From Oscillospiraceae bacterium (GTDB lineage Bacteria; Bacillota; Clostridia; Oscillospirales; CAG-382), in the NCBI GenBank assembly GCA_015065225.1, contig SVQR01000005.1, forward strand, positions 1 through 46,536: a DNA stretch of 46,536 nt, written 5' to 3'. Below are positions 8,436 to 15,871 of the stretch, piece by piece. Below the pieces are notes generated by a model. It had not been told where the DNA came from and made no database searches. It was given only the letters and a program-made list of their open reading frames with translations. Made by a program: the position numbers and the translations under genes. Position 1 is the first letter of the stretch. Each line of letters starts with the position of its first letter.

Positions 8436-8583
8436 TCGCTTTACAAAGATAAGAGAGACAATATCGTCTGTCGGTTCTTGAATTTTTAAACAAAAAAGAA
8501 GATTTCCGCTTCCGAAGACTGCAAACAATCCAACCTTTCGTGCGGAAATCAACTTTGATTGTCAATTATCGGTTGTCAATCAC

Positions 8584-8790
8584 TTATTGTTCTCTGCTTC
8601 CTTCTCTCTCCCTGAAAAGCAGAGTACTGCACCAGAGTGCACTGAGAGCCACGACAACGTAGATTATTCTTGCCAAAACCGCAGTCTGACCACCGAAGAG
8701 CCATGCCACGGCATCAAAGCCGAAAAGCCCCACAGAGCCCCAGTTCAGACCGCCGATTATTGCCAGGGCAAGCGCGATCCTGTCGATCAT
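8584..8790 (-). CDS. DUF378 family small membrane protein
   Basis: 68 residues with two hydrophobic segments (about 5-25 and 38-58) and the family motif GGLNWGSVGLFGFD near the N terminus, which is characteristic of DUF378 (YuzA-like) proteins. The function is unknown. The C-terminal tail is charged (FREREGSREQ). It is convergent with the upstream HAD gene, and the 150 bases between them hold an inverted repeat (GATTTCCGC at 8502-8510, GCGGAAATC at 8541-8549) with a long loop but no clear T-tract. An AAAGGAATG-type site precedes the ATG. Confidence 0.85.
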   Translation of the reverse strand: MIDRIALALAIIGGLNWGSVGLFGFDAVAWLFGGQTAVLARIIYVVVALSALWCSTLLFREREGSREQ

Positions 8791-8919
8791 TTATATATCA
8801 TTCCTTTCAAAACTGTTTTGTATGTCCGCACCTTTTGCGGTAATGATAGTTTCTGCGGAATGCATCCGAATATACATTTTGAGTTAAAGTAAATTTTTGC
8901 ATAAAAAGAGGTATAAGCC

Positions 8920-9567
8920 ATGAGAATGAGAAAGAAAAAGCACACCGAGGACAGAATACTTGCCTGCGAGAGCGTAAATATTACAGATCCCGAGAGCTAT
9001 ATAGGAAAATGGCACGATATGTGTGACGGCAAAAAGCTCTGCCTTGAGATAGGCTGCGGCAAGGGCAGCTTCGTGTACGGTATGTCCAAAAAACACAAGG
9101 ATGACAGGTTCTTTGTTGCAATGGAAAAGGTGCGCGACGTTATAATGCTCGCCATGGAAAAGATCACCGCCGACGAGGAGATAAATAATGTACGCTTTAT
9201 CGCGGGCGATGCGGAGGATCTTCCCAAGATATTCCAAAAGGGCGAGATAGACGAGATATACCTCAACTTCTCCGATCCCTGGCCGAAAGCACGTCATGCC
9301 AAAAGAAGACTTACATACCGTAAATTCCTTGAGATGTATAAAGAGCTTTTGTGCGAAGACGGAGTTATATACTTCAAGACAGACAATCGCCCATTTTTCG
9401 ATTTTTCGCTTGAAGAGTTTCCTGCGGCAGGCTATGAGATGTCGGATATCACCTTCGATCTTCATAATTCCGAGTACAATGCGGAGAATATCGTAACCGA
9501 ATATGAGGCAACCTTCAGCGCAAGAGGCTTTACCATAAACAGGCTTGTGGCAAGACCTAAAAGATGA
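8920..9567 (+). CDS. trmB: tRNA (guanine-N7-)-methyltransferase TrmB
   Basis: 215 residues, the normal family length. It methylates N7 of G46 in tRNA using S-adenosylmethionine. The SAM-binding motif LEIGCGKGSFV is at about residues 43-53, and the family signature NFSDPWPKARHAKRRL includes the catalytic aspartate of the DPWPK loop. A lysine-rich N terminus (MRMRKKKH) is usual. The ATG at 8920 follows an AAAAAGAGG site. No partner genes; a stand-alone housekeeping gene. Confidence is high because motif order and length both match. Confidence 0.95.
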   Translation: MRMRKKKHTEDRILACESVNITDPESYIGKWHDMCDGKKLCLEIGCGKGSFVYGMSKKHKDDRFFVAMEKVRDVIMLAMEKITADEEINNVRFIAGDAEDLPKIFQKGEIDEIYLNFSDPWPKARHAKRRLTYRKFLEMYKELLCEDGVIYFKTDNRPFFDFSLEEFPAAGYEMSDITFDLHNSEYNAENIVTEYEATFSARGFTINRLVARPKR

Positions 9568-9685
9568 ACCCCGTGCAGAATATGCGTTACAGCGGTGTTC
9601 GGTTGACGTATATATCCGATGAAGCCTCATTTGCTTCCGAATTGTAAAGCTTTTATTAACCACTCTTAAAACAAATGCAATTCGC

Positions 9686-9715
9686 TTGACAATCACGATA
9701 AGTATTTGTTATAAT
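9686..9715 (+). promoter_or_regulatory. Strong sigma-A promoter driving the leader and CNNM/CorC gene
   Basis: Perfect consensus TTGACA (9686-9691) and TATAAT (9710-9715) with an 18-base spacer. It is about 300 bases upstream of the CNNM/CorC start, leaving a long 5' leader. Confidence 0.85.
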
Positions 9716-9753
9716 GCAACCAATACTTTGGGAAGGAGGACTTTTACATAACT

Positions 9754-9891
9754 ATGGACGCGGACAGTAGCGAGGACGATACTGCAAATTATAACAACAA
9801 TAATAATAAATGTATATATACGGCGTATCTGCGGCACTCATCTGACTGGCGCAGGTATGCCTTTTTGCATATTTTCCGTTTTTTAAGCTGA
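9754..9891 (+). CDS. Putative 45-residue acidic leader peptide upstream of the CNNM/CorC gene
   Basis: An ATG at 9754 opens a 45-codon frame ending TGA at 9891. The N terminus is strikingly acidic (MDADSSEDD, five acidic residues in the first nine), followed by a run of five Asn and a basic/aromatic C terminus. An AGGAGG site (9734-9739) precedes it with a long 14-base spacer, so initiation efficiency is uncertain. An intrinsic terminator (9822-9866) lies inside the frame, and the stop codon is beyond it. Acidic nascent N termini can destabilise translating ribosomes when Mg2+ is low, as known for the E. coli mgtL leader, and the next gene belongs to a Mg2+ transport family. A leader peptide controlling attenuation is therefore the best reading. 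It could also be a chance frame within a structured leader RNA. Confidence 0.5.
   Translation: MDADSSEDDTANYNNNNNKCIYTAYLRHSSDWRRYAFLHIFRFLS
9822..9866 (+). terminator. Attenuator: intrinsic terminator inside the leader ORF
   Basis: GGCGTATCTGCG (9822-9833) and CGCAGGTATGCC (9850-9861) pair over 12 bp with two G-U pairs, loop of 16 bases, followed directly by TTTTT (9862-9866). It lies between a strong promoter and the CNNM/CorC gene, within codons 23-38 of the leader peptide, so translation through the leader would disrupt it. Confidence 0.75.
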
Positions 9892-9894
9892 TTT

Positions 9895-9968
9895 TACGGC
9901 TTTTTATATGTATTTGTGCATAGATTTATTCCGGGCAGGCTTTACCCGAAATTAAAATAAAAGCCGTA
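9895..9968 (+). promoter_or_regulatory. Long-range inverted repeat in the CNNM/CorC leader
   Basis: TACGGCTTTT (9895-9904) and AAAAGCCGTA (9959-9968) are perfectly complementary over 10 bp, with a nested CGGG/CCCG hairpin in the intervening 54 bases. It begins four bases after the leader stop codon and ends 29 bases before the AAGGAG site of the next gene. Confidence 0.5.
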
Positions 9969-10013
9969 TTTTGCCGGAGAGATTTCCGGTCTGATTAAGG
10001 AGAAAAATTCAAA

Positions 10014-11348
10014 ATGGACAGTATAATAAACGTTCCGTATCTTATCATAATTGTGGTGTGCGTTATTTTTTCGGCGTATTTTTCCGCAACGGAAACCGCA
10101 TTTATGTCACTCAACAAAACAAAACTTAAAACAATGGTGGAAAAAGGCAACAAAAAAGCAGAGAGAACGCTCAAGGTTGCCGATAATTACGACAAGCTTA
10201 TATCCACAATACTTGTTGGAAACAATATCGTTAATATCCTTGCATCTTCAATAGCTACTTTGTTCTTTGTACAGATCCTCACAAATCTTGATTATGGCAA
10301 TGCAAATGAGATGGGTGCTACATTATCAACCATTGCCACAACCGTAATAGTTCTTATTTTCGGCGAGATAACCCCCAAGAGCATTGCAAGAGACTTGCCG
10401 GAAAAGTTCGCAATGTTCTCAACGCCTCTTATCAGTATGTTTATGGTAGTACTTACTCCCGTAAACTTTATATTCTCCATGTGGAAAAAGCTCGTTTCAA
10501 AAATCTTCAAGCTGGAAAGCGACAATAAGATGACCTCCGAAGAGCTTCTTATGATAGTTGAGGAAGGGCAGCAGGACGGTGCTATCGAAGAAGACGAGGG
10601 CGACCTTCTTAAAAATGCCATTGAATTTAATGAAAAAACCGCTGAGGATATCCTTACTCACAGAGTTGATCTTGAGGGCGTTCCTTCCGATGCAAGCAAG
10701 GAGGATATTGCGGAGGTGTTCACCGAATCCGGATATTCAAGGATCCTTGTTTATGAGGAATCCATAGATAATATCATAGGTACTATCCACAGAAAGGACT
10801 TCTATGTGGGAAGCGGTATTTCAAGAAAGCCTGTGAAGGAGCTTATCGCACCGCCTTTCTTCATTCATAAGTCCGAAAAGATCAATGACCTTCTTAAGCT
10901 TCTCCAGAACAACAAGTCACATCTTGCCATAGTCATAGACGAATACGGCGGAACATTGGGTATCGTTACAATGGAGGATATTCTCGAAGAGCTTGTCGGT
11001 GAGATCTGGGACGAGCATGACGAGGTCACAGAGACATTCAAGGAATTGACAGAGGATACATTCATCGTTGATTGCAGCGTAAACTTCTCCGAATTCTGTG
11101 ATTTCTTCGGGCTTCCCGCAGAGATAGAAACAGACAGCGTGTCTCTTGGCGGATGGATCATGGAACAGGTGGGCAAAATACCCGAAACGGGCGACAGCTT
11201 TACCTTTGAAAACATTGATGTTGAAGTAACAGAGACGGATTCCCACAGAGTTGCCTATGCAAAGGTCGTAAGAAGACCGGAAGAGGATGAAGAAGAGGAA
11301 TCCAAGGATAAAGATAAAGAAAAGGATAAGGATAAGGACGAACAGTGA
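10014..11348 (+). CDS. CNNM/CorC (hemolysin-like) family membrane protein, probable Mg2+ transporter
   Basis: 444 residues. Residues 1-185 form the CNNM (DUF21) transmembrane domain with 3-4 hydrophobic segments and the early [10 protein letters not shown] motif. A pair of CBS domains follows (about 200-330; includes [25 protein letters not shown]), then a CorC_HlyC domain (about 345-425). Bacterial members are linked to Mg2+ export or resistance (for example MpfA of Bacillus and Staphylococcus), though some are called hemolysins or CorC. The C terminus has an unusual tail of alternating E/D and K. The ATG is preceded by AAGGAG at 11 bases. Upstream lie a consensus promoter, an acidic leader frame and a terminator, so expression is probably controlled by attenuation. 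Confidence 0.9.
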   Translation: MDSIINVPYLIIIVVCVIFSAYFSATETAFMSLNKTKLKTMVEKGNKKAERTLKVADNYDKLISTILVGNNIVNILASSIATLFFVQILTNLDYGNANEMGATLSTIATTVIVLIFGEITPKSIARDLPEKFAMFSTPLISMFMVVLTPVNFIFSMWKKLVSKIFKLESDNKMTSEELLMIVEEGQQDGAIEEDEGDLLKNAIEFNEKTAEDILTHRVDLEGVPSDASKEDIAEVFTESGYSRILVYEESIDNIIGTIHRKDFYVGSGISRKPVKELIAPPFFIHKSEKINDLLKLLQNNKSHLAIVIDEYGGTLGIVTMEDILEELVGEIWDEHDEVTETFKELTEDTFIVDCSVNFSEFCDFFGLPAEIETDSVSLGGWIMEQVGKIPETGDSFTFENIDVEVTETDSHRVAYAKVVRRPEEDEEEESKDKDKEKDKDKDEQ

Positions 11349-11453
11349 TGTGCCGCCGTGGGGCGATCCTGCTCGTAAGGTCGGCAAAGCAGTATCAACT
11401 GCAGGCAATGCAGACAGTCAATATCCGATAACAAAGATAACGAAGCACCATAT

Positions 11454-11485
11454 CCCGGATACATGATCTGTGTCCGGGTTAATTT
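11454..11485 (+). terminator. Intrinsic terminator between the CNNM/CorC and AI-2E-family genes
   Basis: CCCGGATACA (11454-11463) pairs with TGTGTCCGGG (11469-11478), 10 bp with one G-U pair and a 5-base loop, followed by TTAATTT. It overlaps a potential upstream ATG (11463) of the next frame, which argues against that start. Confidence 0.65.
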
Positions 11486-11510
11486 AAACGGCAGACGGGA
11501 GGCATATGGC

Positions 11511-13082
11511 GTGAGCTCGAAGAATAAAAAGAAAAACAGAGGTCATGAGCCGACGGAAAAGGATATTCGAAACAGCATAAAGAAAAACGTGGATGACGCA
11601 GAGGAATGTACATCCTGCGATGACGGTCGCCGCAAAGCTGTCGAAAAGGAAACAGCCGAGAAAAAGCACGAACATCATCACATGAAAAGATCTGAGGAAG
11701 ATTCAGACCGCAAGGACAAGAATGTACTCGACGCGAAAAGCTCCGAAGTCGTCGCAAAAGAAACCAACGATGACGACAGCGATTCCGCTTATGCCGAGAT
11801 ACACGAAAAAGCGGAAGGTATACCTGAGATGCTTGCCGAGGATCTGTGCGAAGCCATAACCGAAGCTCGCGAAAAGGGAGAAAAACGAAGCAAAAAGAGC
11901 AAACGCCATCCGGGAGTGATAACATTTCGTGAGATAATCATAGCACTCGGATTCGGAATAGTGCTTTACTGGGCGTTGGATCATGCAAGAGGAATATTTG
12001 CCTTTTTCGGGACGATCGTGGATATCCTTTCGCCCATAATCGTCGGATGCTGTATCGCATTTGTGCTGAACCTTGTGCTTATCCCTATTGAAAAAATATG
12101 GATAAAGCTGTCATCGCGTGTCAAAAACACGTCGGTGTCAAAGTATCTTGCGAAGATTAAAAGACCGATGTGTCTTATCCTGTCAACGCTTATAATGATG
12201 GGACTAATATTCGGACTCCTCTTTATAGTCATTCCGGAACTTGGTGTTACCTTCAAGATGTTTACCGACCTTGTGCCGCAGCTTATAAGACAGCTTGAAG
12301 TATGGGTGGATAACCTTGCGGAATTCTTGAAGCAGTACAATCTTGAGCTTCCGGATATTCTGCCGGATGCCGAAAAGACCATCAATTTCTTTAAAACGCT
12401 GTTAACCGAAAAGGGACAGCAGATGCTTGATGTGACGGTGAATGTTACATCAAATATATTCTCGGCTATGCTTGACGTTGTACTCTCGGTGGTATTTGCA
12501 TTCTATCTTCTGGCAAAAAAAGAGAGGCTCGGCAAAAAAGCCAAGAGCATACTTTATGCGATTGCCGATGAGGAAAAGGTTGATAATATTGTAAAAGTTG
12601 CGACTCTATCCAACAGCACATTCACAAAGTTTGTGACCGGACAGTTTACCGAGGCAATAATAATGGGTTTTTTATGTTGGATCGGAATGCTCATCTTCGG
12701 TATGCCCCATGCGGCAGTAATATCTGTAGTCATAGGTGCAACGGCACTTATACCCATCTTCGGCGCATTTGCGGGCGCGGCGATAGGAACGCTGCTTATA
12801 CTGTCCGTTGATTTTATGCAGGCAGTATGGTTCGTGGTATTTATAATAGTGCTTCAGCAGATAGAAACAAACCTTATATACCCGAAGGTTGTTGGAAAAT
12901 CAATAGGACTTCCGGGAATATTGGTGCTTGCCTCCGTCACGGTCGGCGGTGCGATATTCGGTTTTGCGGGTATACTTCTCGGTATTCCCGTATGCTCGGT
13001 CGTTTACTGTATATTCAGTGAATTTGTTGAAATGCGTTTAGAGGACAAGGGCGAACAGATTGCAAAAAAAGCAGAGGAATAA
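11511..13082 (+). CDS. AI-2E family transporter (PerM/TqsA type) with a long charged N-terminal extension
   Basis: 523 residues from a GTG at 11511, chosen because GGGAGG lies 8 bases upstream; the ATG at 11463 falls in a terminator hairpin. The first 130-140 residues are highly charged (Lys, Glu and Asp-rich with HH patches) and predicted soluble. The transmembrane part then follows the AI-2E family pattern, with about eight helices, a large amphipathic central region (roughly residues 245-310), and the late LIPIFGAFAGAAIG and Q-Q-I-E-T-N-L-I-Y-P-K-V-V-G motifs. The Q-x-x-E-x-x-x-x-x-P-x-[VI]-x-G block is diagnostic of the family. Members export small molecules or exchange Na+/H+; the substrate here is unknown. 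The N-terminal extension is longer than in standard members of 350-400 residues. Confidence 0.88.
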   Translation: MSSKNKKKNRGHEPTEKDIRNSIKKNVDDAEECTSCDDGRRKAVEKETAEKKHEHHHMKRSEEDSDRKDKNVLDAKSSEVVAKETNDDDSDSAYAEIHEKAEGIPEMLAEDLCEAITEAREKGEKRSKKSKRHPGVITFREIIIALGFGIVLYWALDHARGIFAFFGTIVDILSPIIVGCCIAFVLNLVLIPIEKIWIKLSSRVKNTSVSKYLAKIKRPMCLILSTLIMMGLIFGLLFIVIPELGVTFKMFTDLVPQLIRQLEVWVDNLAEFLKQYNLELPDILPDAEKTINFFKTLLTEKGQQMLDVTVNVTSNIFSAMLDVVLSVVFAFYLLAKKERLGKKAKSILYAIADEEKVDNIVKVATLSNSTFTKFVTGQFTEAIIMGFLCWIGMLIFGMPHAAVISVVIGATALIPIFGAFAGAAIGTLLILSVDFMQAVWFVVFIIVLQQIETNLIYPKVVGKSIGLPGILVLASVTVGGAIFGFAGILLGIPVCSVVYCIFSEFVEMRLEDKGEQIAKKAEE

Positions 13083-13144
13083 CAGGGAGCTGTACGCATT
13101 TGTAACGTAAATATGTAATTTGTCAAATTAGAAAGGGGAATCCT

Positions 13145-13957
13145 GTGACAAACCCTTATGAAAACACACCTCATTCGGAGATACTTGAAGGGATAATATC
13201 CGTAAGAGCGGCAGTGGAAGCAAACAGCAGAAGGATCGACAGTGTATTTGTTGACCTTGAAAAATACAAAAAGCGTGACAGAAAGATAACAGCGTTCATC
13301 TCGTTTCTGAAATCCCACGGAATAAAGCCGGAGCTTTGCGAGAGGGGTGTGATAGACGCATTCGTAAGCTCGTCGGGAAAGGATTCGGGCAATACTCACG
13401 GTGGAGTTGCGGCAAGTGTCGGAGAAAGAAGATACACCGATATCGCGTCTGTCCTTGACAAAACAGTGAAGGAACAGGGATTCTGCGTGTATCTTGACGG
13501 TGTTGAGGATCCGTTCAATCTCGGATATGCATTTCGTTCACTTTATGCCTGCGGAGCATCCGGGATGATACTTCCCGGAAACGAAAGAAGCGGTGGATCT
13601 GGAGTTCTTGCAAGAAGTTCTGCGGGAGCATCCGAATACCTGACTTGTGCACGTTTTGCCGGAAGCTCGGATAAGGATAAAAGACTGGAGCTTATCTCGG
13701 AAATAAAAAGAAGAGGAATGAAACTGTGCTGCTGTGCCGTTTCCAAGGATTCCGAGCCGATATTCAATTACAGTGCGGGATTTCCGACGGTATTTTTCAT
13801 CGGCGGAGAGAAGAGAGGTATTTCCCCCGAATTTGTGGAAAATGCGGACAGGCTCGTGCATATCCCGTATGCTTCCTCGGAGATACGCTTTTCACTTCCC
13901 ACGGCAACGGTGGCTGCAATAATGGGGGCCGAGCTTATGAGGATACGCGGTCTGTAA
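13145..13957 (+). CDS. TrmH/SpoU-family RNA 2'-O-methyltransferase
   Basis: 270 residues. SPOUT knot motifs are present in order: motif 1 LDGVEDPFNLGYAFRS (about residues 119-134), motif 2 FFIGGEKRGIS (about 219-229) and motif 3 IPYASSEIRFSLPTATVAA (about 240-258). An N-terminal region of about 100 residues precedes the knot and may be a variant RNA-binding domain. The protein would methylate a ribose 2'-OH in rRNA or tRNA; the target is not predictable. The start is a GTG at 13145 preceded by GAAAGGGG. It follows the AI-2E gene by 62 bases, probably on the same transcript, and a terminator follows. Confidence 0.88.
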   Translation: MTNPYENTPHSEILEGIISVRAAVEANSRRIDSVFVDLEKYKKRDRKITAFISFLKSHGIKPELCERGVIDAFVSSSGKDSGNTHGGVAASVGERRYTDIASVLDKTVKEQGFCVYLDGVEDPFNLGYAFRSLYACGASGMILPGNERSGGSGVLARSSAGASEYLTCARFAGSSDKDKRLELISEIKRRGMKLCCCAVSKDSEPIFNYSAGFPTVFFIGGEKRGISPEFVENADRLVHIPYASSEIRFSLPTATVAAIMGAELMRIRGL

Positions 13958-13990
13958 TGGAATAAATACATTTTAAAAATAATAGGATAT

Positions 13991-14037
13991 TCCGCATCGT
14001 ACTCGGCAATACGGGACTTACGGTGCGGATCTTTTTA
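13991..14037 (+). terminator. Intrinsic terminator of the TrmH-type gene
   Basis: TCCGCATCGTA (13991-14001) and TACGGTGCGGA (14019-14029) pair over 11 bp with one G-U pair, followed by TCTTTTTA. Confidence 0.85.
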
Positions 14038-14087
14038 TTAAAAATGACGTTTTCTCCATGTTTTTAACCGATAAACACATTTACTTT

Positions 14088-14117
14088 TTGTTGTGCGTGT
14101 GTTAATATAGTTATAAA
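14088..14117 (+). promoter_or_regulatory. Possible promoter of the first tandem fucosidase gene
   Basis: TTGTTG (14088-14093), 18-base spacer, TATAAA (14112-14117), 62 bases before the preferred ATG. The match to consensus is moderate. Confidence 0.4.
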
Positions 14118-14179
14118 ATCGGTAGATTGTGTTCGAAAATATATCGGTTGCATCTTTGTTTGTTGTTTCGGAGGTAGTC

Positions 14180-15169
14180 ATGACACTTGAAGAAAACAAA
14201 AAATGGTTTAAAGAAGCAAAATTCGGAATGATGGTACATTTCGGACTTTATTCCGTTCTCGGCGGTGAATATAAGGACTTCAGAAGCGGCTATGACGATA
14301 CAAGTACCGCCAATGCAGAGTGGATACGCTCAAAGGCAAAGATACCCAAGGATGAATATGTAAAGCTCGCAAAGGTATTTAATCCCATTTTTTTTGATGC
14401 CGAGGAGTGGGTAAAGCTCGCAAAGGATGCGGGGATGCAGTATATAGTTGTTACGAGTAAGCATCATGAAGGTTTCTGTCTTTTTAAATCGGACGTGGAT
14501 GATTTCAATGTCGTTGATGCAACTCCCTTCGGACGTGATATAATCGCAGAGCTTGCCGAGGCTTGCAGAAAGTATGACATGAAGCTGGGGCTCTACTATT
14601 CACAAGAGCTTGACTGGAATGAGCCGGACTCCGGCGGATACCTTCTCGATGAGCCGGAACGCTACATAGACTGGGCAAATACATGGGACTATCCGGACAA
14701 CTCAAAAAAGGATTTCTCAAAGTATTTCTATAAAAAAGCTATTCCTCAGGTAAAGGAGATACTCACAAAATACGGAGACCTGTGCCTTATCTGGTTTGAT
14801 ACTCCCGTAATGATACCGCCGGAATACAGTGACGAGCTGTATAACCTTGTAAGAGAGCTTCAGCCTCACTGTCTTGTGAATACCCGTATCGGTAACGGCA
14901 GAGGGGACTATAAGTCCATGGGCGACAATGAGATCCCGGACAAATACATGAACGACATACTTGCCGAAACACCGGCAACTCTCAACTCATCCTGGGGATG
15001 GAAGTATTTTGACGAAAACTTCAAGAGTGCCGATGAGGTGATGCGTCTTAAAGAGCATCTTAACTCGAGAGGAGTAAACTATCTTCTGAATGTCGGCCCG
15101 GATCATCTCGGAAGAATACCCAAGTCTTCGGCGGATATACTGCGTGAGGTCGGAAGAAGAAGCAAATAA
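14180..15169 (+). CDS. GH29 alpha-L-fucosidase, tandem copy 1
   Basis: 329 residues from the ATG at 14180 (GGAGG six bases upstream; a longer frame from 14129 begins with GTG and lacks such a site). GH29 enzymes release alpha-L-fucose with retention. Family features are the N-terminal WFKEAKFGMMVHFGLYS strand, SKHHEGFCLF, the LIWFDTP motif whose aspartate is the expected nucleophile, and LLNVGPDHLGRIP near the C terminus. The protein ends right after the catalytic (beta/alpha)8 barrel, so the C-terminal beta-sandwich usual in GH29 is missing. There is no signal peptide, so it is probably cytoplasmic. It is clearly paralogous to the gene at 15872 (shared KLAKVFNP...FDAEEWVKLAKDAGM block); the two flank a mobile-element remnant. 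Confidence 0.85.
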   Translation: MTLEENKKWFKEAKFGMMVHFGLYSVLGGEYKDFRSGYDDTSTANAEWIRSKAKIPKDEYVKLAKVFNPIFFDAEEWVKLAKDAGMQYIVVTSKHHEGFCLFKSDVDDFNVVDATPFGRDIIAELAEACRKYDMKLGLYYSQELDWNEPDSGGYLLDEPERYIDWANTWDYPDNSKKDFSKYFYKKAIPQVKEILTKYGDLCLIWFDTPVMIPPEYSDELYNLVRELQPHCLVNTRIGNGRGDYKSMGDNEIPDKYMNDILAETPATLNSSWGWKYFDENFKSADEVMRLKEHLNSRGVNYLLNVGPDHLGRIPKSSADILREVGRRSK

Positions 15170-15209
15170 AACGCAAAAGCTCCGTGTTACGATTCGTTTC
15201 GGTGCGTAA

Positions 15210-15845
15210 ATGTTTCGTATCTTAATATACATAAACGATCCTGAATTGGAAAATATTAATAGTGTACTCGTATTTGCAAAAGGAACTATTGACAAACCAA
15301 TAATAACGAATATAATTAGAATATACTCGTACAACGAACTCGGAATTGATAAAATCAGGAGGTATATTTATGATTGCGAAAGGAGAGGCGTTCAGCCAAA
15401 GACTGGAGATATTTTCGACAGATACAATACGGCTGATTTCGCAGTTAGACCACAAATATCTGCTTCAAGCTCTGGATATAGCAGCGGAGACGGATTATAC
15501 AGAAGCGGAAGTAATTCAAAAAATAACGGAACTGATAAACAAAGAATAAATTACATTGACACCGAATACCTCGAACTCGCAAAGAATTCCGAAAAGAATG
15601 AGGCGAAGCTTCAGAAAATGGCTGATGAGGCGGCAAAAGAAGCCGGTGCCCAGCTTAATTCGGAAGGGACTCCGGAGGTTAATTGGCACGGCACCGATAT
15701 ATCGTTCAATTCGTTTGACATCAAAAAATCAAAATTTGGAAAATCAGGATATGGAATTTACGTAACCACCGACAAGAACAAAGCAACTGAGTATGGTGGC
15801 GAAGCCGTAATGAAGAATTATATAATGTCAAACAGGTTTGCATAA
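15210..15845 (+). pseudogene. Remnant of a phage/ICE polyvalent protein with an ADP-ribosyltransferase-like domain
   Basis: The frame of about 211 codons has no ribosome binding site and appears cut at both ends. The first 50 residues resemble large polyvalent (MuF-type) protein segments. After about residue 115 the text reads YIDTEYLELAKNSEKNEA, the linker typical of these proteins, followed by N-W-H-G-T, F-N-S-F-D and GYGIYVTTDKNKATEYGG, the beginning of the ART-type domain common in phage polyvalent proteins. The frame stops soon after, before the rest of the ART fold. The middle (15370-15549) is serine-rich and more convincing as a different frame. A+T content is higher and codon use less biased than in the flanking fucosidases. 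Family identification is from memory of such proteins and is moderately sure. Confidence 0.55.
15370..15549 (+). CDS. Small 59-residue protein nested in the mobile remnant
   Basis: The ATG at 15370 is preceded by a strong AGGAGG seven bases upstream. The predicted chain is helical and protein-like (FSTDTIRLISQLDHKYLLQALDIA...EVIQKITELINKE), with no Cys and a balanced charge, unlike the serine-rich translation of the overlapping frame. I do not recognise the family. Small proteins of this size accompany polyvalent-protein genes on conjugative elements, so it may be another leftover of that element, still translatable. No function can be assigned. Confidence 0.5.
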   Translation: MIAKGEAFSQRLEIFSTDTIRLISQLDHKYLLQALDIAAETDYTEAEVIQKITELINKE

Positions 15846-15871
15846 ATAATAAAATGAAAGGAAATATTATC

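Noticed and set aside
7800..8552. 250-residue minus-strand frame
   Set aside because: It is antisense to the clear HAD phosphatase gene.
9720..10013. Known Mg2+ riboswitch (M-box or yybP-ykoY type) upstream of the CNNM/CorC gene
   Set aside because: I could not find the conserved core motifs of either class; the acidic leader frame plus terminator explains the region better.
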